Source: Candidatus Opimibacter iunctus
Lineage (GTDB): Bacteria > Bacteroidota > Bacteroidia > Chitinophagales > Saprospiraceae
DNA length: 64,000 nucleotides
Assembly (NCBI GenBank): GCA_016716665.1
Contig: JADJVH010000001.1
Span: forward strand, 124,001 to 188,000
Direction of reading: 5' to 3'
Under the pieces are notes generated by a model. The model saw only the letters and a list, made by a program, of their open reading frames with translations. It was not told the DNA's origin and did no database searches. This document shows, one piece after another, positions 17,465-26,436 of the stretch. Position 1 is the first letter of the stretch. Every line of letters starts with the position of its first letter. A program made the translations under genes and the position numbers.

Positions 17465-20400
17465 TCATCTGAGGATGACGAGTTTTTCGACATCGCTCTC
17501 TACCTTTTCCTGGCCATTGTCGCCTGAAAAGATGAGTTTTAATTTATAAACATACATGCCCGGGGCCACGTCCCCTCCCTGATTGTCCCGTCCATCCCAC
17601 TCTATATCATTAACACGGTATCCATCAGAAACGTAACCATCCCTGGAAATATTCTTGACAAATCGTCCTGATAAATCAAATATATCAAGCCGCAGTTCCA
17701 TAGGTACTCCTGGCCGGTTGTGCTCAAATTGAAAATGGGTTATAGTGGAAAGTGGATTTGGATAATTGAACAGATTTTCCAACACAGGACCGTCAGCATC
17801 CAATACCAGGAACTCAAGATAAGCCTCGGCCGGATTGTTGGCAAGATCCCAGGCCGTAACGCTTAGCGTGTGCAGGCCGGGAGCCAGGTTTGATAATGGA
17901 TACCTGATTTCGCCACTGGTATGATCATTTAGAGAGGCCTGGTAAAAATCATTGAGGATCAAACTGTTTCGGTCATCTCCATCAAGAATGGCTTCTATAT
18001 CATGCCCGACACTGGTTCCCGAAACGTTGATCCCATTATCATCGCTCAAGCGCACATAGATATCAGGGTTTGCATCAGTAATTCCCCCGGAAAGAAAGTT
18101 TGCATCGTTCATGTAAAGCTTGATCACAGGCGGCTGATCATCTGTCAGGCCATCCGGTGAAACACCTCCGACGATAAAGTCAGTATAATAACCTGCTGCA
18201 TCTGTTACGCCATCATGGGCATAGAAACTCATTTTGCCTGGACCATAGGAAAAATCAATATCCTTGGGAAGCACAAACTCTATCGTCCAGGCACCCTGAT
18301 TGACGGTAGCTGTCCCTTTAAATATCTGCCTGATCTGGGTAGTGAAAGGTCTGACGGTACTCTCTTCATCATTAGCTAATGTCTTTCTGATCTGGACTTT
18401 GTCAAACAGGGTTAAGAAAAGTTGTCCGTTAAAATCAGACAATACTTCTCCCTGAAGTCCCACTACGTGACCGGAAACGGTGGCACTCTCAAGGGCACTT
18501 AGCGTATCCGTAATCCCTGATCCAACAGGAATTCCATTTACTTCTGAAACAACAACATCAAAACTGGGTATCGCCAATTTTTGGGAGGGATCACCAAGCA
18601 AGGTGAATTTCCTGGCGTTGTTGTCCAGCGTATCAATACCATTGACATTCTTTGCTCTTCGCAACACCTCACCAAAACTTGGATAAACCCCAGGGCTATC
18701 TTCCTTATAGATCAAATTCAAAACCGCCCGCGTGAGGCGCTCATTAGAGCCGGAATATACTGCCCTCACTGTAGTCATCAGTGCAATAGCACCACCATTT
18801 GTATTTAACAACAAGTGCTCACCGGCACTGATAAACCCAGGCTCATCATATCCTGCAAATGAACAGGTCGCGGTAATAAACAAGGGCATATTCTCAAGGT
18901 TGTCATAGGACTGGGCCTGGTTGATTCCAAGCACGCGCTCCTGGGTCCAACCGTTTTGCCCTCCGTGTCCCATATAGGTCACTGTGAGTGCACCCTTATT
19001 GACGTTCAGATCAATCTCGTCATTGACCGTCGGATAACGGTCTCCCCCCGGCGTTGATTCCTGTGGAAAGGCATCAAGGTAGATTTTCTGTGTATTGAGG
19101 ACAGGATTATTGAGACTTGTCTGAACAGCAAGGCCATCAGCCTGGTTGAGATGAATGTTGCTGTCTTCATCATCAGCTACCATCATCACCCTGGATCTCC
19201 AGTCACTGAGCGTTGATGGATCTGAATCATAAAAGATGATCTTATCAACAATCTGCATAGCTTCTCCTGCTGTGCTCACAGGTATCCGCCCGACGGCAAT
19301 ATCAATAGCACCAATCAGATTGTCGCCTTCATCAACATCCAGCAGGGCATAGTAATCATCCGATGGAAATGAACGTATTGGATCAAGCGATTCATCTGTT
19401 TCGAAAGCTGGAATATAATTCTGGTAAGGTATATCTGTAAAGTGATTTAAATAATCATAGGTCGCGTCACCCATGAGGCACAAGTACTTAAACGCGGCAT
19501 CGCGAGTGTACATCATCCTGGCAAAATCGCGGATTGCGGAAGGATCCTTTGAGCCGCCACCAAACTCTTCAAAAACCTGTGATGCAGGCACCGCAACTAC
19601 TTCCAGATGGCTAAAGTCTCTTCTGTGATCTGCCAGCTTTTGTGCAGCTTCAGCAAAATCATCATAATAAACAATGATCAAATCCGCTCGCTGCAACCCG
19701 TGCAGGTTTTGATTGGAAATCTCCCCTTCATACTGCGGCGTACGAAGATCATGCGACGGATGAAAGCACACAAACTCATCAGGAATATTTCCTGAAGAGG
19801 GATGTATGAATGTCACATTGGCTCCTTGGGAATAACCCTGGACAACAGGGTTTAAGGGATCGGTAATATCCCAAATCTGTGCACCTGAAGGAACTCCCTG
19901 AATCGTATAGACCGGCACACCTGCATACATTGCCCTCGGATTCCTGATGTATAATGGGTTGCCTTGACGGTAGAGATTGGATTTCCAGAAATTCAACTGG
20001 ATATAGTCCACCCACCCACGAGAGTTAACGCCATTGGCATCAGGATACCTGATTGAAATCTGCTGAACAGGTAATCCCGGTACGTACTCACCCTGGAGCA
20101 AGGCATCATTGGCAAACGACGACTCATAATTGTCTAAATCCACGCCGCCAACATTTCGGCTTAGTTCTTTCTGATCGATTCTCAGATAGAACCGTGTAAG
20201 ATTAGCGGACCGGGCTGCAAACTTGACCCTGTAATTAAGCGTATCCGTTGGAACAAGATCCCTTACATCAAATCTATTGGTATAGTCAATTTGCTTGACC
20301 ACTGCCATCTCATCACCATACCATTCCTGGCCTGAACCAGGTGGCCTGTACCTCCCCAGAAGGTTTACTTTCTCTTCCTCAAGCCGCTGATAATCCAAGG

Positions 20401-20959
20401 ATGCAGCGGAAACAAAATCTCCACCTGTGCCATCCTGCCGGGTCTCCAAAGTTTTCCTGGATGGCCCGTTGAGGATGACGTAATAATGATTTAGTACGTC
20501 ATAATTATTCAACTCCATGTTGTAGACACGTTCCACAGGATCAAACGTCCAGCGGTCCGCTCCTTCAGCGTACCATAAAAGGTAGTCGCCGGGGTTGAAC
20601 TGCCCGTCATCTAATCCGAATCCATAAGTAGCAGATTGTTCCAGATCATCAATTCTTGATTGCGCATTCCACTGGGGAACCCGTCCTCCGCCGTTCCCGA
20701 ATATGCCAATTTGAGTGGGCGATACTCCGGAAGGATCAACTTTTAGCTTTTCCTTGATAAAATTATAGTCCAGTTTATAAATCCCGGGTTTGTCAACCGA
20801 AATTCTGAACACAGTTCCATCAGACAATTGGGATGATTCCTTGAAATCAGGTCCCATACGCAAACCACCGGGCAGGCCATGATCATCCCCTGGTTGAGCC
20901 ATCAACCCGTTGAAAGAAAAAATACTCAAGTAAATAAGAAGGGTGAAATATTTTTTCAT
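17465..20959 (-). CDS. porU: Type IX secretion sortase/peptidase PorU
   Basis: Gingipain-like C25 cysteine peptidase of 1164 residues with a signal peptide (1-21, ending GLMAQ). It removes C-terminal signals from type IX cargo and attaches them to anionic LPS on the cell surface. The catalytic His lies in VTYMGHGGQNGW (about residue 663) and the catalytic Cys in ITATCSFAGYDEP (about 698), both intact. The C-terminus carries a FlgD-like fold with the NYPNP motif and WDGRDNQGGDVAPGMYVYKL, ending KLVILR. Followed by porV on the same strand; diverges from the PorP/SprF gene. Length is normal for the family. Confidence 0.95.
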   Translation of the reverse strand: MKKYFTLLIYLSIFSFNGLMAQPGDDHGLPGGLRMGPDFKESSQLSDGTVFRISVDKPGIYKLDYNFIKEKLKVDPSGVSPTQIGIFGNGGGRVPQWNAQSRIDDLEQSATYGFGLDDGQFNPGDYLLWYAEGADRWTFDPVERVYNMELNNYDVLNHYYVILNGPSRKTLETRQDGTGGDFVSAASLDYQRLEEEKVNLLGRYRPPGSGQEWYGDEMAVVKQIDYTNRFDVRDLVPTDTLNYRVKFAARSANLTRFYLRIDQKELSRNVGGVDLDNYESSFANDALLQGEYVPGLPVQQISIRYPDANGVNSRGWVDYIQLNFWKSNLYRQGNPLYIRNPRAMYAGVPVYTIQGVPSGAQIWDITDPLNPVVQGYSQGANVTFIHPSSGNIPDEFVCFHPSHDLRTPQYEGEISNQNLHGLQRADLIIVYYDDFAEAAQKLADHRRDFSHLEVVAVPASQVFEEFGGGSKDPSAIRDFARMMYTRDAAFKYLCLMGDATYDYLNHFTDIPYQNYIPAFETDESLDPIRSFPSDDYYALLDVDEGDNLIGAIDIAVGRIPVSTAGEAMQIVDKIIFYDSDPSTLSDWRSRVMMVADDEDSNIHLNQADGLAVQTSLNNPVLNTQKIYLDAFPQESTPGGDRYPTVNDEIDLNVNKGALTVTYMGHGGQNGWTQERVLGINQAQSYDNLENMPLFITATCSFAGYDEPGFISAGEHLLLNTNGGAIALMTTVRAVYSGSNERLTRAVLNLIYKEDSPGVYPSFGEVLRRAKNVNGIDTLDNNARKFTLLGDPSQKLAIPSFDVVVSEVNGIPVGSGITDTLSALESATVSGHVVGLQGEVLSDFNGQLFLTLFDKVQIRKTLANDEESTVRPFTTQIRQIFKGTATVNQGAWTIEFVLPKDIDFSYGPGKMSFYAHDGVTDAAGYYTDFIVGGVSPDGLTDDQPPVIKLYMNDANFLSGGITDANPDIYVRLSDDNGINVSGTSVGHDIEAILDGDDRNSLILNDFYQASLNDHTSGEIRYPLSNLAPGLHTLSVTAWDLANNPAEAYLEFLVLDADGPVLENLFNYPNPLSTITHFQFEHNRPGVPMELRLDIFDLSGRFVKNISRDGYVSDGYRVNDIEWDGRDNQGGDVAPGMYVYKLKLIFSGDNGQEKVESDVEKLVILR

Positions 20960-21151
20960 ACCATTTTGCTGACCTGAAGTAAGGTGCTAAAAATCGTTAA
21001 TAAAACGTTAGTGAACTACAACTATTGCCGTTCTGTAATAAATATTTTAGCTGATTGTTGACAAAATAGGTGAGTTTTCACAACCTAAAGGACTGAATGG
21101 AGGTATTTTGACGTTAGCTTGACGAAAACGAGGTAATATTGCATACAATCA

Positions 21152-22219
21152 ATGAACCACCTGAAAGGTAGCTTACCCATCTGGCGTCTCCGCTTTATTA
21201 TATGCCTCTTAGGGCATCTCAGGCTTCCTGTCATGGCAGGCTTAACATTGATTTATACCTATTCTATAAGCGCCCAGGATCCTGTTTTTTCGCAATTTTA
21301 CTTATCCCCGCTTCAACTCAACCCCGGATTGGCAGGCCTTACGGATGATCCCAGGTTTTCAGCCAATTACCGAAACCAATTTCCGGGTTTTAACAATGCT
21401 TACAGGACGTATGCTGTCTCTTACGACCAGTTTTTCCCTTCGATCAACAGTGGTGCAGGCTTGTGGTTATTATCGGACGATGCAGGCAACGGGATTTTAA
21501 AGACGGTAAAGGCTGCCGGTATATTCTCCTACCGCCTCCGGCTCAACGAAGACTTATTTGTTAAAATGGGTACTGAGATCGGCATCGTGCAATCCACATT
21601 AAACTGGGACAGATTGCTTTTCGGTGACCAGATCGATGATTACCTGGGCACGATTAGCCCTGGAGGGGTCCCTTTTCCGACTGAGGAAAATGCCCCTGAG
21701 AAAAATAGTGTCATATATCCTGACCTCGGACTCGGATTCGTAATATATGGGGAGAAGCTATATGCAGGTATCTCGGCCAGGCATTTAAACCAACCTAAAC
21801 CAGATTTCCTGGATGTAAATCCCTCTCTTTCACCTGGTATACCTATCCGTTGGACTTTTCACGGTGGCGGGACATGGCCTGTCTTTTCAGGTCTTTTCAA
21901 CAGTCGGACTGACCTGTCTGTGTCACCTTCTATTATATTTGTCCGGCAGGGACCCTTCCAGCAAATCAATGGAGGCGCTACAGTGGATGCCGGGCCTGTA
22001 AGTTTTGGTGTACATTACCGCATTGCCTCAAAGCAGTCCGAGGCATTAATTTGGTCGATTGGGTTAAGATCCAATCAATTACGCATAGGATATAGTTACG
22101 ATATGACAATCTCCAGTTTCCCCGGAAGTGGTGGAACACACGAACTTGGGCTTGTCTTTGTGCTCGATGACGGGCAAAAAGAATCAAGATATAATGACTG
22201 CCTCAGGCTGTTCAGGTAA
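21152..22219 (+). CDS. PorP/SprF family type IX secretion membrane protein
   Basis: Outer-membrane beta-barrel of 355 residues. After a longish N-terminus with a hydrophobic export signal (about 25-47, ending SISAQ) comes the family opening DPVFSQFYLSPLQLNPGLAG, then strands to the C-terminus with SIGLRSNQLRIGYSYDMTIS and a GTHELGLVFVL end. PorP/SprF proteins partner with PorK/N or with SprB-type adhesins in type IX secretion and gliding. Which of the often many paralogues this is cannot be told. It sits between divergent porU and co-directional gldJ. Start is the ATG at 21152; ATG codons further in would shorten the signal. Confidence 0.88.
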   Translation: MNHLKGSLPIWRLRFIICLLGHLRLPVMAGLTLIYTYSISAQDPVFSQFYLSPLQLNPGLAGLTDDPRFSANYRNQFPGFNNAYRTYAVSYDQFFPSINSGAGLWLLSDDAGNGILKTVKAAGIFSYRLRLNEDLFVKMGTEIGIVQSTLNWDRLLFGDQIDDYLGTISPGGVPFPTEENAPEKNSVIYPDLGLGFVIYGEKLYAGISARHLNQPKPDFLDVNPSLSPGIPIRWTFHGGGTWPVFSGLFNSRTDLSVSPSIIFVRQGPFQQINGGATVDAGPVSFGVHYRIASKQSEALIWSIGLRSNQLRIGYSYDMTISSFPGSGGTHELGLVFVLDDGQKESRYNDCLRLFR

Positions 22220-22309
22220 TCAGGCTGACTGCTCAGGGCATACTTTTTGTTGTGGCATAGCCAGGAAAAACAAAACAATAATTACCCTCTGGATACGTTT
22301 CAGAAAATG

Positions 22310-22317
22310 TATATTTG
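22310..22317 (+). promoter_or_regulatory. Candidate -7 element for gldJ
   Basis: TATATTTG, a perfect TANNTTTG, 31 bases before the gldJ ATG at 22349. No convincing TTG -33 partner. Suggests gldJ can be transcribed separately from the upstream PorP/SprF gene. Confidence 0.4.
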
Positions 22318-22348
22318 TCCCTCTTTTAACAAACACGTTCAGTTAAGA

Positions 22349-23845
22349 ATGAAGAAATTTCTTTTAATCAGTGCTGGAGCACTGTTGATGCTGGGTTTTG
22401 GGGCCTGCAAGAAATCCGAGCGTTCATCCGTGACCGGCTGGAAGTACAACGACCAGGAATGGGGCGGATTCGAAAAAGGATCCCATGGTGACCTTGAAAT
22501 TGGCCCGGGCCTTGTCCCTATTGATGGTGGTACCTTTACTATGGGTCTGACCGATCAGGATGTAACCTATGACTGGAACAATGTACCCAGGAGGGTGACT
22601 GTTTCTTCATTCCTTATGGATGAAAGTGAAGTTTCAAATTCGCATTACCGTGAATTTGAATACTGGACAAAACGTGTATATGGCGAATCCTATCCGCAAG
22701 AGGTACTGAGCATTCTTCCTGATACCCTCGTATGGCGTGAAGAACTTGCCTTTAATGAACCTTTGGTTGAGACTTACTTCAGGCACCCAAGCTATGCTGA
22801 CTATCCTGTGATTGGTGTTAACTGGGAGCAGGCTACCAAATTCTGCCTCTGGCGCACAGACCGTGTGAACGAAATGCTGCTGGTTGAAAAAGGGGTCTTG
22901 AACCTTAATGTTGACCAAAAAGATGCCGACAACTTCAACACTGAATCCTACCTCGTAGGACAGTACCAGGGAAGCGTAAAGAAAAATCTCCCGGATCTTA
23001 TGACTGGCGGTGAGCGTCCGGTAAGATTTGAGGATGGTATCCTCCTTCCTGCATACAGGCTTCCAACGGAAGCTGAGTGGGAATATGCGGCACTCGCCCT
23101 CCAAGGCAATAATCTATCCGCAAAGGATGAGTTGATCTCAGATCGCCGTATCTATCCTTGGGATGGTGCAGGTGCACGCTATAAGATCCATGATAAGAAC
23201 CAGGGGAAAATGCTGGCTAACTTCAAGGAATCAAGAGGTAATTACATGGGTACAGCGGGTAAGCCTAACGACAACGCGCCTTTCCCTTCTCCTGTAAAAT
23301 CCTTCTTTCCAAATGACTTTGGCTTGTACAATATGGCCGGCAATGTAAGTGAGTGGACAGGCGACTTATACCGCCCCACCACAAGCACTACCCTTCGCGA
23401 TGTAGAAAACCAGGATCTCAACCCATTCCGTGGGAACATATTCAAGCAAAGAGTTATTGACGAAAACGGCAGGCCAGTTGAAAAAGACAGCCTTGGCCGT
23501 ATCCGTTATGCTATCGTAGACGACTCTATCGCTGCCATGCGTGAAAACTATCAGCAAGGCAATGTGCTTGACTACAGGGATGATGATGAAGAAGCTGTAT
23601 ACTATGCTTATGGCGAATCTACGCTGATCAATGATAGCTCCAGGGTAATCAAGGGTGGCTCCTGGGCTGATCGCTTGTACTGGTTATCTCCTGCTGCAAG
23701 GAGGTTTAAAAATCAAACTCAAGGTGACAGGACAATCGGATTCAGGTGTGCAATGCACCAGATCGGTGGATCTGAGCCAGGTGGTGAAATCGGCGGCCAT
23801 GACTTTGGTGGTGGCAGCGCTAAATCAACCAGACGATACAAATAA
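22349..23845 (+). CDS. gldJ: Gliding/type IX secretion lipoprotein GldJ
   Basis: Lipoprotein of 498 residues with a type II signal (MKKFLLISAGALLMLGFGAC, lipidated Cys at 20) and a formylglycine-generating-enzyme-like fold: PIDGGTFTMGLTD, FLMDESEVSNSHYREF, VIGVNWEQATKFCLWR, YRLPTEAEWEYAA, MAGNVSEWTGD, VIKGGSWADRLYW and RTIGFRC. GldJ and GldK form the periplasmic/outer-membrane ring of the type IX apparatus; the fold is structural there rather than enzymatic. The open frame extends 34 codons upstream, but the ATG at 22349 gives the lipobox at the right distance. Followed by a strong terminator. Confidence 0.92.
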   Translation: MKKFLLISAGALLMLGFGACKKSERSSVTGWKYNDQEWGGFEKGSHGDLEIGPGLVPIDGGTFTMGLTDQDVTYDWNNVPRRVTVSSFLMDESEVSNSHYREFEYWTKRVYGESYPQEVLSILPDTLVWREELAFNEPLVETYFRHPSYADYPVIGVNWEQATKFCLWRTDRVNEMLLVEKGVLNLNVDQKDADNFNTESYLVGQYQGSVKKNLPDLMTGGERPVRFEDGILLPAYRLPTEAEWEYAALALQGNNLSAKDELISDRRIYPWDGAGARYKIHDKNQGKMLANFKESRGNYMGTAGKPNDNAPFPSPVKSFFPNDFGLYNMAGNVSEWTGDLYRPTTSTTLRDVENQDLNPFRGNIFKQRVIDENGRPVEKDSLGRIRYAIVDDSIAAMRENYQQGNVLDYRDDDEEAVYYAYGESTLINDSSRVIKGGSWADRLYWLSPAARRFKNQTQGDRTIGFRCAMHQIGGSEPGGEIGGHDFGGGSAKSTRRYK

Positions 23846-23860
23846 TACTTGCGGATCGCA

Positions 23861-23905
23861 AAAAATAAAAACGCCCAAACAATTTGTCTGGGCGTTTTTA
23901 TTTTT
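23861..23905. terminator. Terminator after gldJ
   Basis: Inverted repeat AAATAAAAACGCCCA / TGGGCGTTTTTATTT with a 10-base loop and T-tract at 23895-23905. A-rich on the other side. It lies just upstream of the murF start, so it separates gldJ from murF transcription. Confidence 0.9.
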
Positions 23906-23933
23906 ACCCTACTTACCTGAACAATGTATCCCC

Positions 23934-25244
23934 ATGCAAACAGATATCACAATGCTCTATCAGCTATTCCAGGAGCATCCATACATATCAACAGACACCA
24001 GAAACATCAGAGAGAACAGCATTTTCTTTGCGCTGAAAGGGGCCAACTTTGATGGAAATACATTTGCTGCTGAAGCCCTCCGGCAAGGTGCGGCCTATGC
24101 CGTTGTCTCCGATCCTCTTTTGACCGGAGACCGGATATTGCAGGTTCCTGACACCCTACTCGCCCTGCAATCGCTGGCAAACCATCACCGTAGGCAACTT
24201 CATATACCTGTGCTGGCGATTACAGGCAGTAACGGAAAAACGACTACAAAAGAGTTGATCACCACAGCCCTATCCGTAAAATATAATGTACACGCCACGC
24301 TGGGGAATCTCAATAATCATATAGGCGTCCCGTTGACTTTGCTTGGAGTGACAAGGGATATTGAATTTGTCGTTTGTGAAATGGGGGCTAACCACGGAGG
24401 GGAAATCGCACAACTCTGTGAAATCGCACAACCTACGCACGGATTGATCACTAACATCGGCCAGGCACATCTTGAAGGCTTCGGTTCGGTTGAAGGCGTA
24501 AAAAAAGCCAAAGGTGAATTGTTTGAATATCTTAACCAACATGGTGGGACTGCCTTCGTCAATACCGATGATCCAAACCTCATAGATTTGGGCCTTCCCC
24601 TTTCCAATAAAGTCACGTATGGATTCAATGCTGCACCAGGACCGAACATTCTTTTCACCTACACATCCAGTCCGGATCAGCACGGATTTACACTAACTGA
24701 TCCAGCAAGTGCATTGGCAATCCATTCTTCAATGTTTGGTATCTATAATGCTTCAAATATGCTGGCTGCCTATACGGTAGGTAAATATTTCAATGTACCG
24801 CAGGACGACATGGTTGATGCTTTATCAACATTCGTTCCCAGGGCTAACCGATCAGAGCGTCTTGTCTATAAGAATTGTATCCTTGTAAAAGACGCATACA
24901 ATGCCAATCCATCTAGCATGGAGCTTGCCATCCGTGCATTTTCAGAGCTATACCCAGATGGCTGGATTGTGATCGGGGATATGAAGGAACTTGGTGAAGG
25001 TAGTCCGGGAGCGCATCTGCATATTGTTAAACTTGTATCCGCTATGCAGTTTGGGCGAATATACCTTGTTGGAGAAGCTTTCAAAAAAGCATTGGTAACT
25101 TCTGGAATAGAAGATCCTCGTTTTATTCCAGCTGACAAGATAGAATCTGTAAAAGGCGGTTGGAACTGGGCGGATTGTTCAGGAAATGCACTACTGCTAA
25201 AGGGATCGAGATCTATGCACCTTGAGCAGTTGTTGGATGACTAA
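23934..25244 (+). CDS. murF: UDP-MurNAc-tripeptide--D-Ala-D-Ala ligase
   Basis: Cytoplasmic ligase that adds D-Ala-D-Ala to complete the peptidoglycan pentapeptide precursor. Domain order is an N-terminal UDP-binding part (STDTRNIRENSIFFALKG), a central ATPase with ITGSNGKTTTKELI (P-loop), LGNLNNHIGVPLTLL and EMGANHGGEIAQLCEIAQP, and a C-terminal part with KDAYNANPSSMELAI and VIGDMKELGEGS. All motifs are intact over 436 residues. A much longer open frame starts at 23655 inside gldJ; the ATG at 23934 is the family-like start. An ATG at 23952 (MLYQLFQ) is the alternative. Confidence 0.95.
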   Translation: MQTDITMLYQLFQEHPYISTDTRNIRENSIFFALKGANFDGNTFAAEALRQGAAYAVVSDPLLTGDRILQVPDTLLALQSLANHHRRQLHIPVLAITGSNGKTTTKELITTALSVKYNVHATLGNLNNHIGVPLTLLGVTRDIEFVVCEMGANHGGEIAQLCEIAQPTHGLITNIGQAHLEGFGSVEGVKKAKGELFEYLNQHGGTAFVNTDDPNLIDLGLPLSNKVTYGFNAAPGPNILFTYTSSPDQHGFTLTDPASALAIHSSMFGIYNASNMLAAYTVGKYFNVPQDDMVDALSTFVPRANRSERLVYKNCILVKDAYNANPSSMELAIRAFSELYPDGWIVIGDMKELGEGSPGAHLHIVKLVSAMQFGRIYLVGEAFKKALVTSGIEDPRFIPADKIESVKGGWNWADCSGNALLLKGSRSMHLEQLLDD

Positions 25245-25264
25245 CTTCAGCATGGGTGGCCCCC

Positions 25265-26263
25265 CTATCCTAGCACTGATTTGATGATCAATTCACTATA
25301 ATCTTCTTCACAGGCTTTGCGATAGTCCTGGTATGAACACGGGACTTTGCGCCCGACTTTATTTTCGATCCACCATCTGCCGGATAGCTCGCTTTTATAG
25401 AATAACAATGCATGTTCATGGTCTTTTGATTGAACATGATATTGTGTGAGGTGACTTTTCTCCGGATCTTCGCGAAGGGTTGAACCCTCCAATAAATACC
25501 AAATCATCTGGGCAATAGCATTACCTAACATACCGGAGTCATCCAATTCCTGAGCATATCCATAGATACCAGCAGAAAATAGAGATTGGGCTGCTCCGGC
25601 ATATCTGAACAATTGGCAGGCTTCGATGACCGTGAGCCCGCTACCTGACATTCCAGTCAGAAACCCGGCTTCTGATGCGCTAAGGCTATCACAATTGAAG
25701 ATCATGATATCTGAATCACGGATGCATGGCTCTGCAAGACTCAGGTCTTCTCTAAGGTCACTCAATCTCAAATGTCCTTCCACATTGAGTTGGGTTTCTG
25801 AGACCAGATGCCTTTGTGTGCCAATATATTGGAACAAGGTCCCGGGCTGGCAATGCCTGAAATGCACATCATCATCGAGGTTGGACTCCCTGACAATACT
25901 GGCCATGCGGATACCTTCAACCTGAAGGCGCATAAAGCCGGGAGGGGCTCCTAATAAAAGCACCATGGCGCCACTTTCCCTGATCTCCTTCAGCAAGGGA
26001 AGTATGCCTTCTGGCTGACGCTGGGCAAACGTGCCGCAATCTACCACGCGGAGTGCCTGGGAAGGAGTAGTGCTAAACTGATAAAGGTTTTTCTTGATCC
26101 GATGCGCCATGACCTTGTCAAAACTGATGATCAGCAGGTCTCCCTGGGAATAGGTAGTGTCCTGATCATGAAGAAAACTGACTTTGTGCCATAGTGAGTT
26201 TTTACTCAACCTTTCAGGCCGTATTGCACTTTTTTCTTCGGGAATAAACCAATGAGATATCAT
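25265..26263 (-). CDS. Arginase-fold protein without the metal-binding motifs
   Basis: 332 residues. The C-terminal half matches the Bacteroidota formimidoylglutamase/arginase-like family: VIEACQLFRYAGAAQSLFSAGIYGY, the AIAQMIWYLLEG helix, then SGRWWIE and PCSYQDYRKACEED. The metal ligands of true ureohydrolases (GGxH, DAHxD, SxDxDxxDP) are missing. The first site reads LGAPPGF, the second TQLNVEGHLRL and the third FNCDSLSASEA. I therefore expect a non-catalytic or altered-function protein. Paralogues in this family are, from memory, often found beside gld/por genes, and here it follows gldJ and murF on the opposite strand. Role unknown. The family assignment is fairly sure; lack of activity is inferred. 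Confidence 0.7.
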   Translation of the reverse strand: MISHWFIPEEKSAIRPERLSKNSLWHKVSFLHDQDTTYSQGDLLIISFDKVMAHRIKKNLYQFSTTPSQALRVVDCGTFAQRQPEGILPLLKEIRESGAMVLLLGAPPGFMRLQVEGIRMASIVRESNLDDDVHFRHCQPGTLFQYIGTQRHLVSETQLNVEGHLRLSDLREDLSLAEPCIRDSDIMIFNCDSLSASEAGFLTGMSGSGLTVIEACQLFRYAGAAQSLFSAGIYGYAQELDDSGMLGNAIAQMIWYLLEGSTLREDPEKSHLTQYHVQSKDHEHALLFYKSELSGRWWIENKVGRKVPCSYQDYRKACEEDYSELIIKSVLG

Positions 26264-26390
26264 GTCGTAAATATATTAAATTTAATCTTAATATGTTAAA
26301 ATTTTTACTAACCTCCTCATTTATATGCTCTTTTCTGCCTCCTTTGGATATAATTTCGCATCATTTTTAACCTTTCTGCCAGAAAAAGAA

Positions 26391-26398
26391 TACATTTG
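26391..26398 (+). promoter_or_regulatory. Candidate -7 element for the OmpA-family gene
   Basis: TACATTTG, a perfect TANNTTTG, 38 bases before the ATG at 26437, in a 173-base divergent spacer. No TTG at the ideal upstream distance. Confidence 0.45.
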
Positions 26399-26436
26399 TA
26401 ATACACAAAACATCATATTTATAAATTCTGAACCCT

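Noticed and set aside
23655..23933. Upstream 93-codon extension of murF
   Set aside because: It is out-of-frame gldJ coding sequence and crosses a strong terminator.
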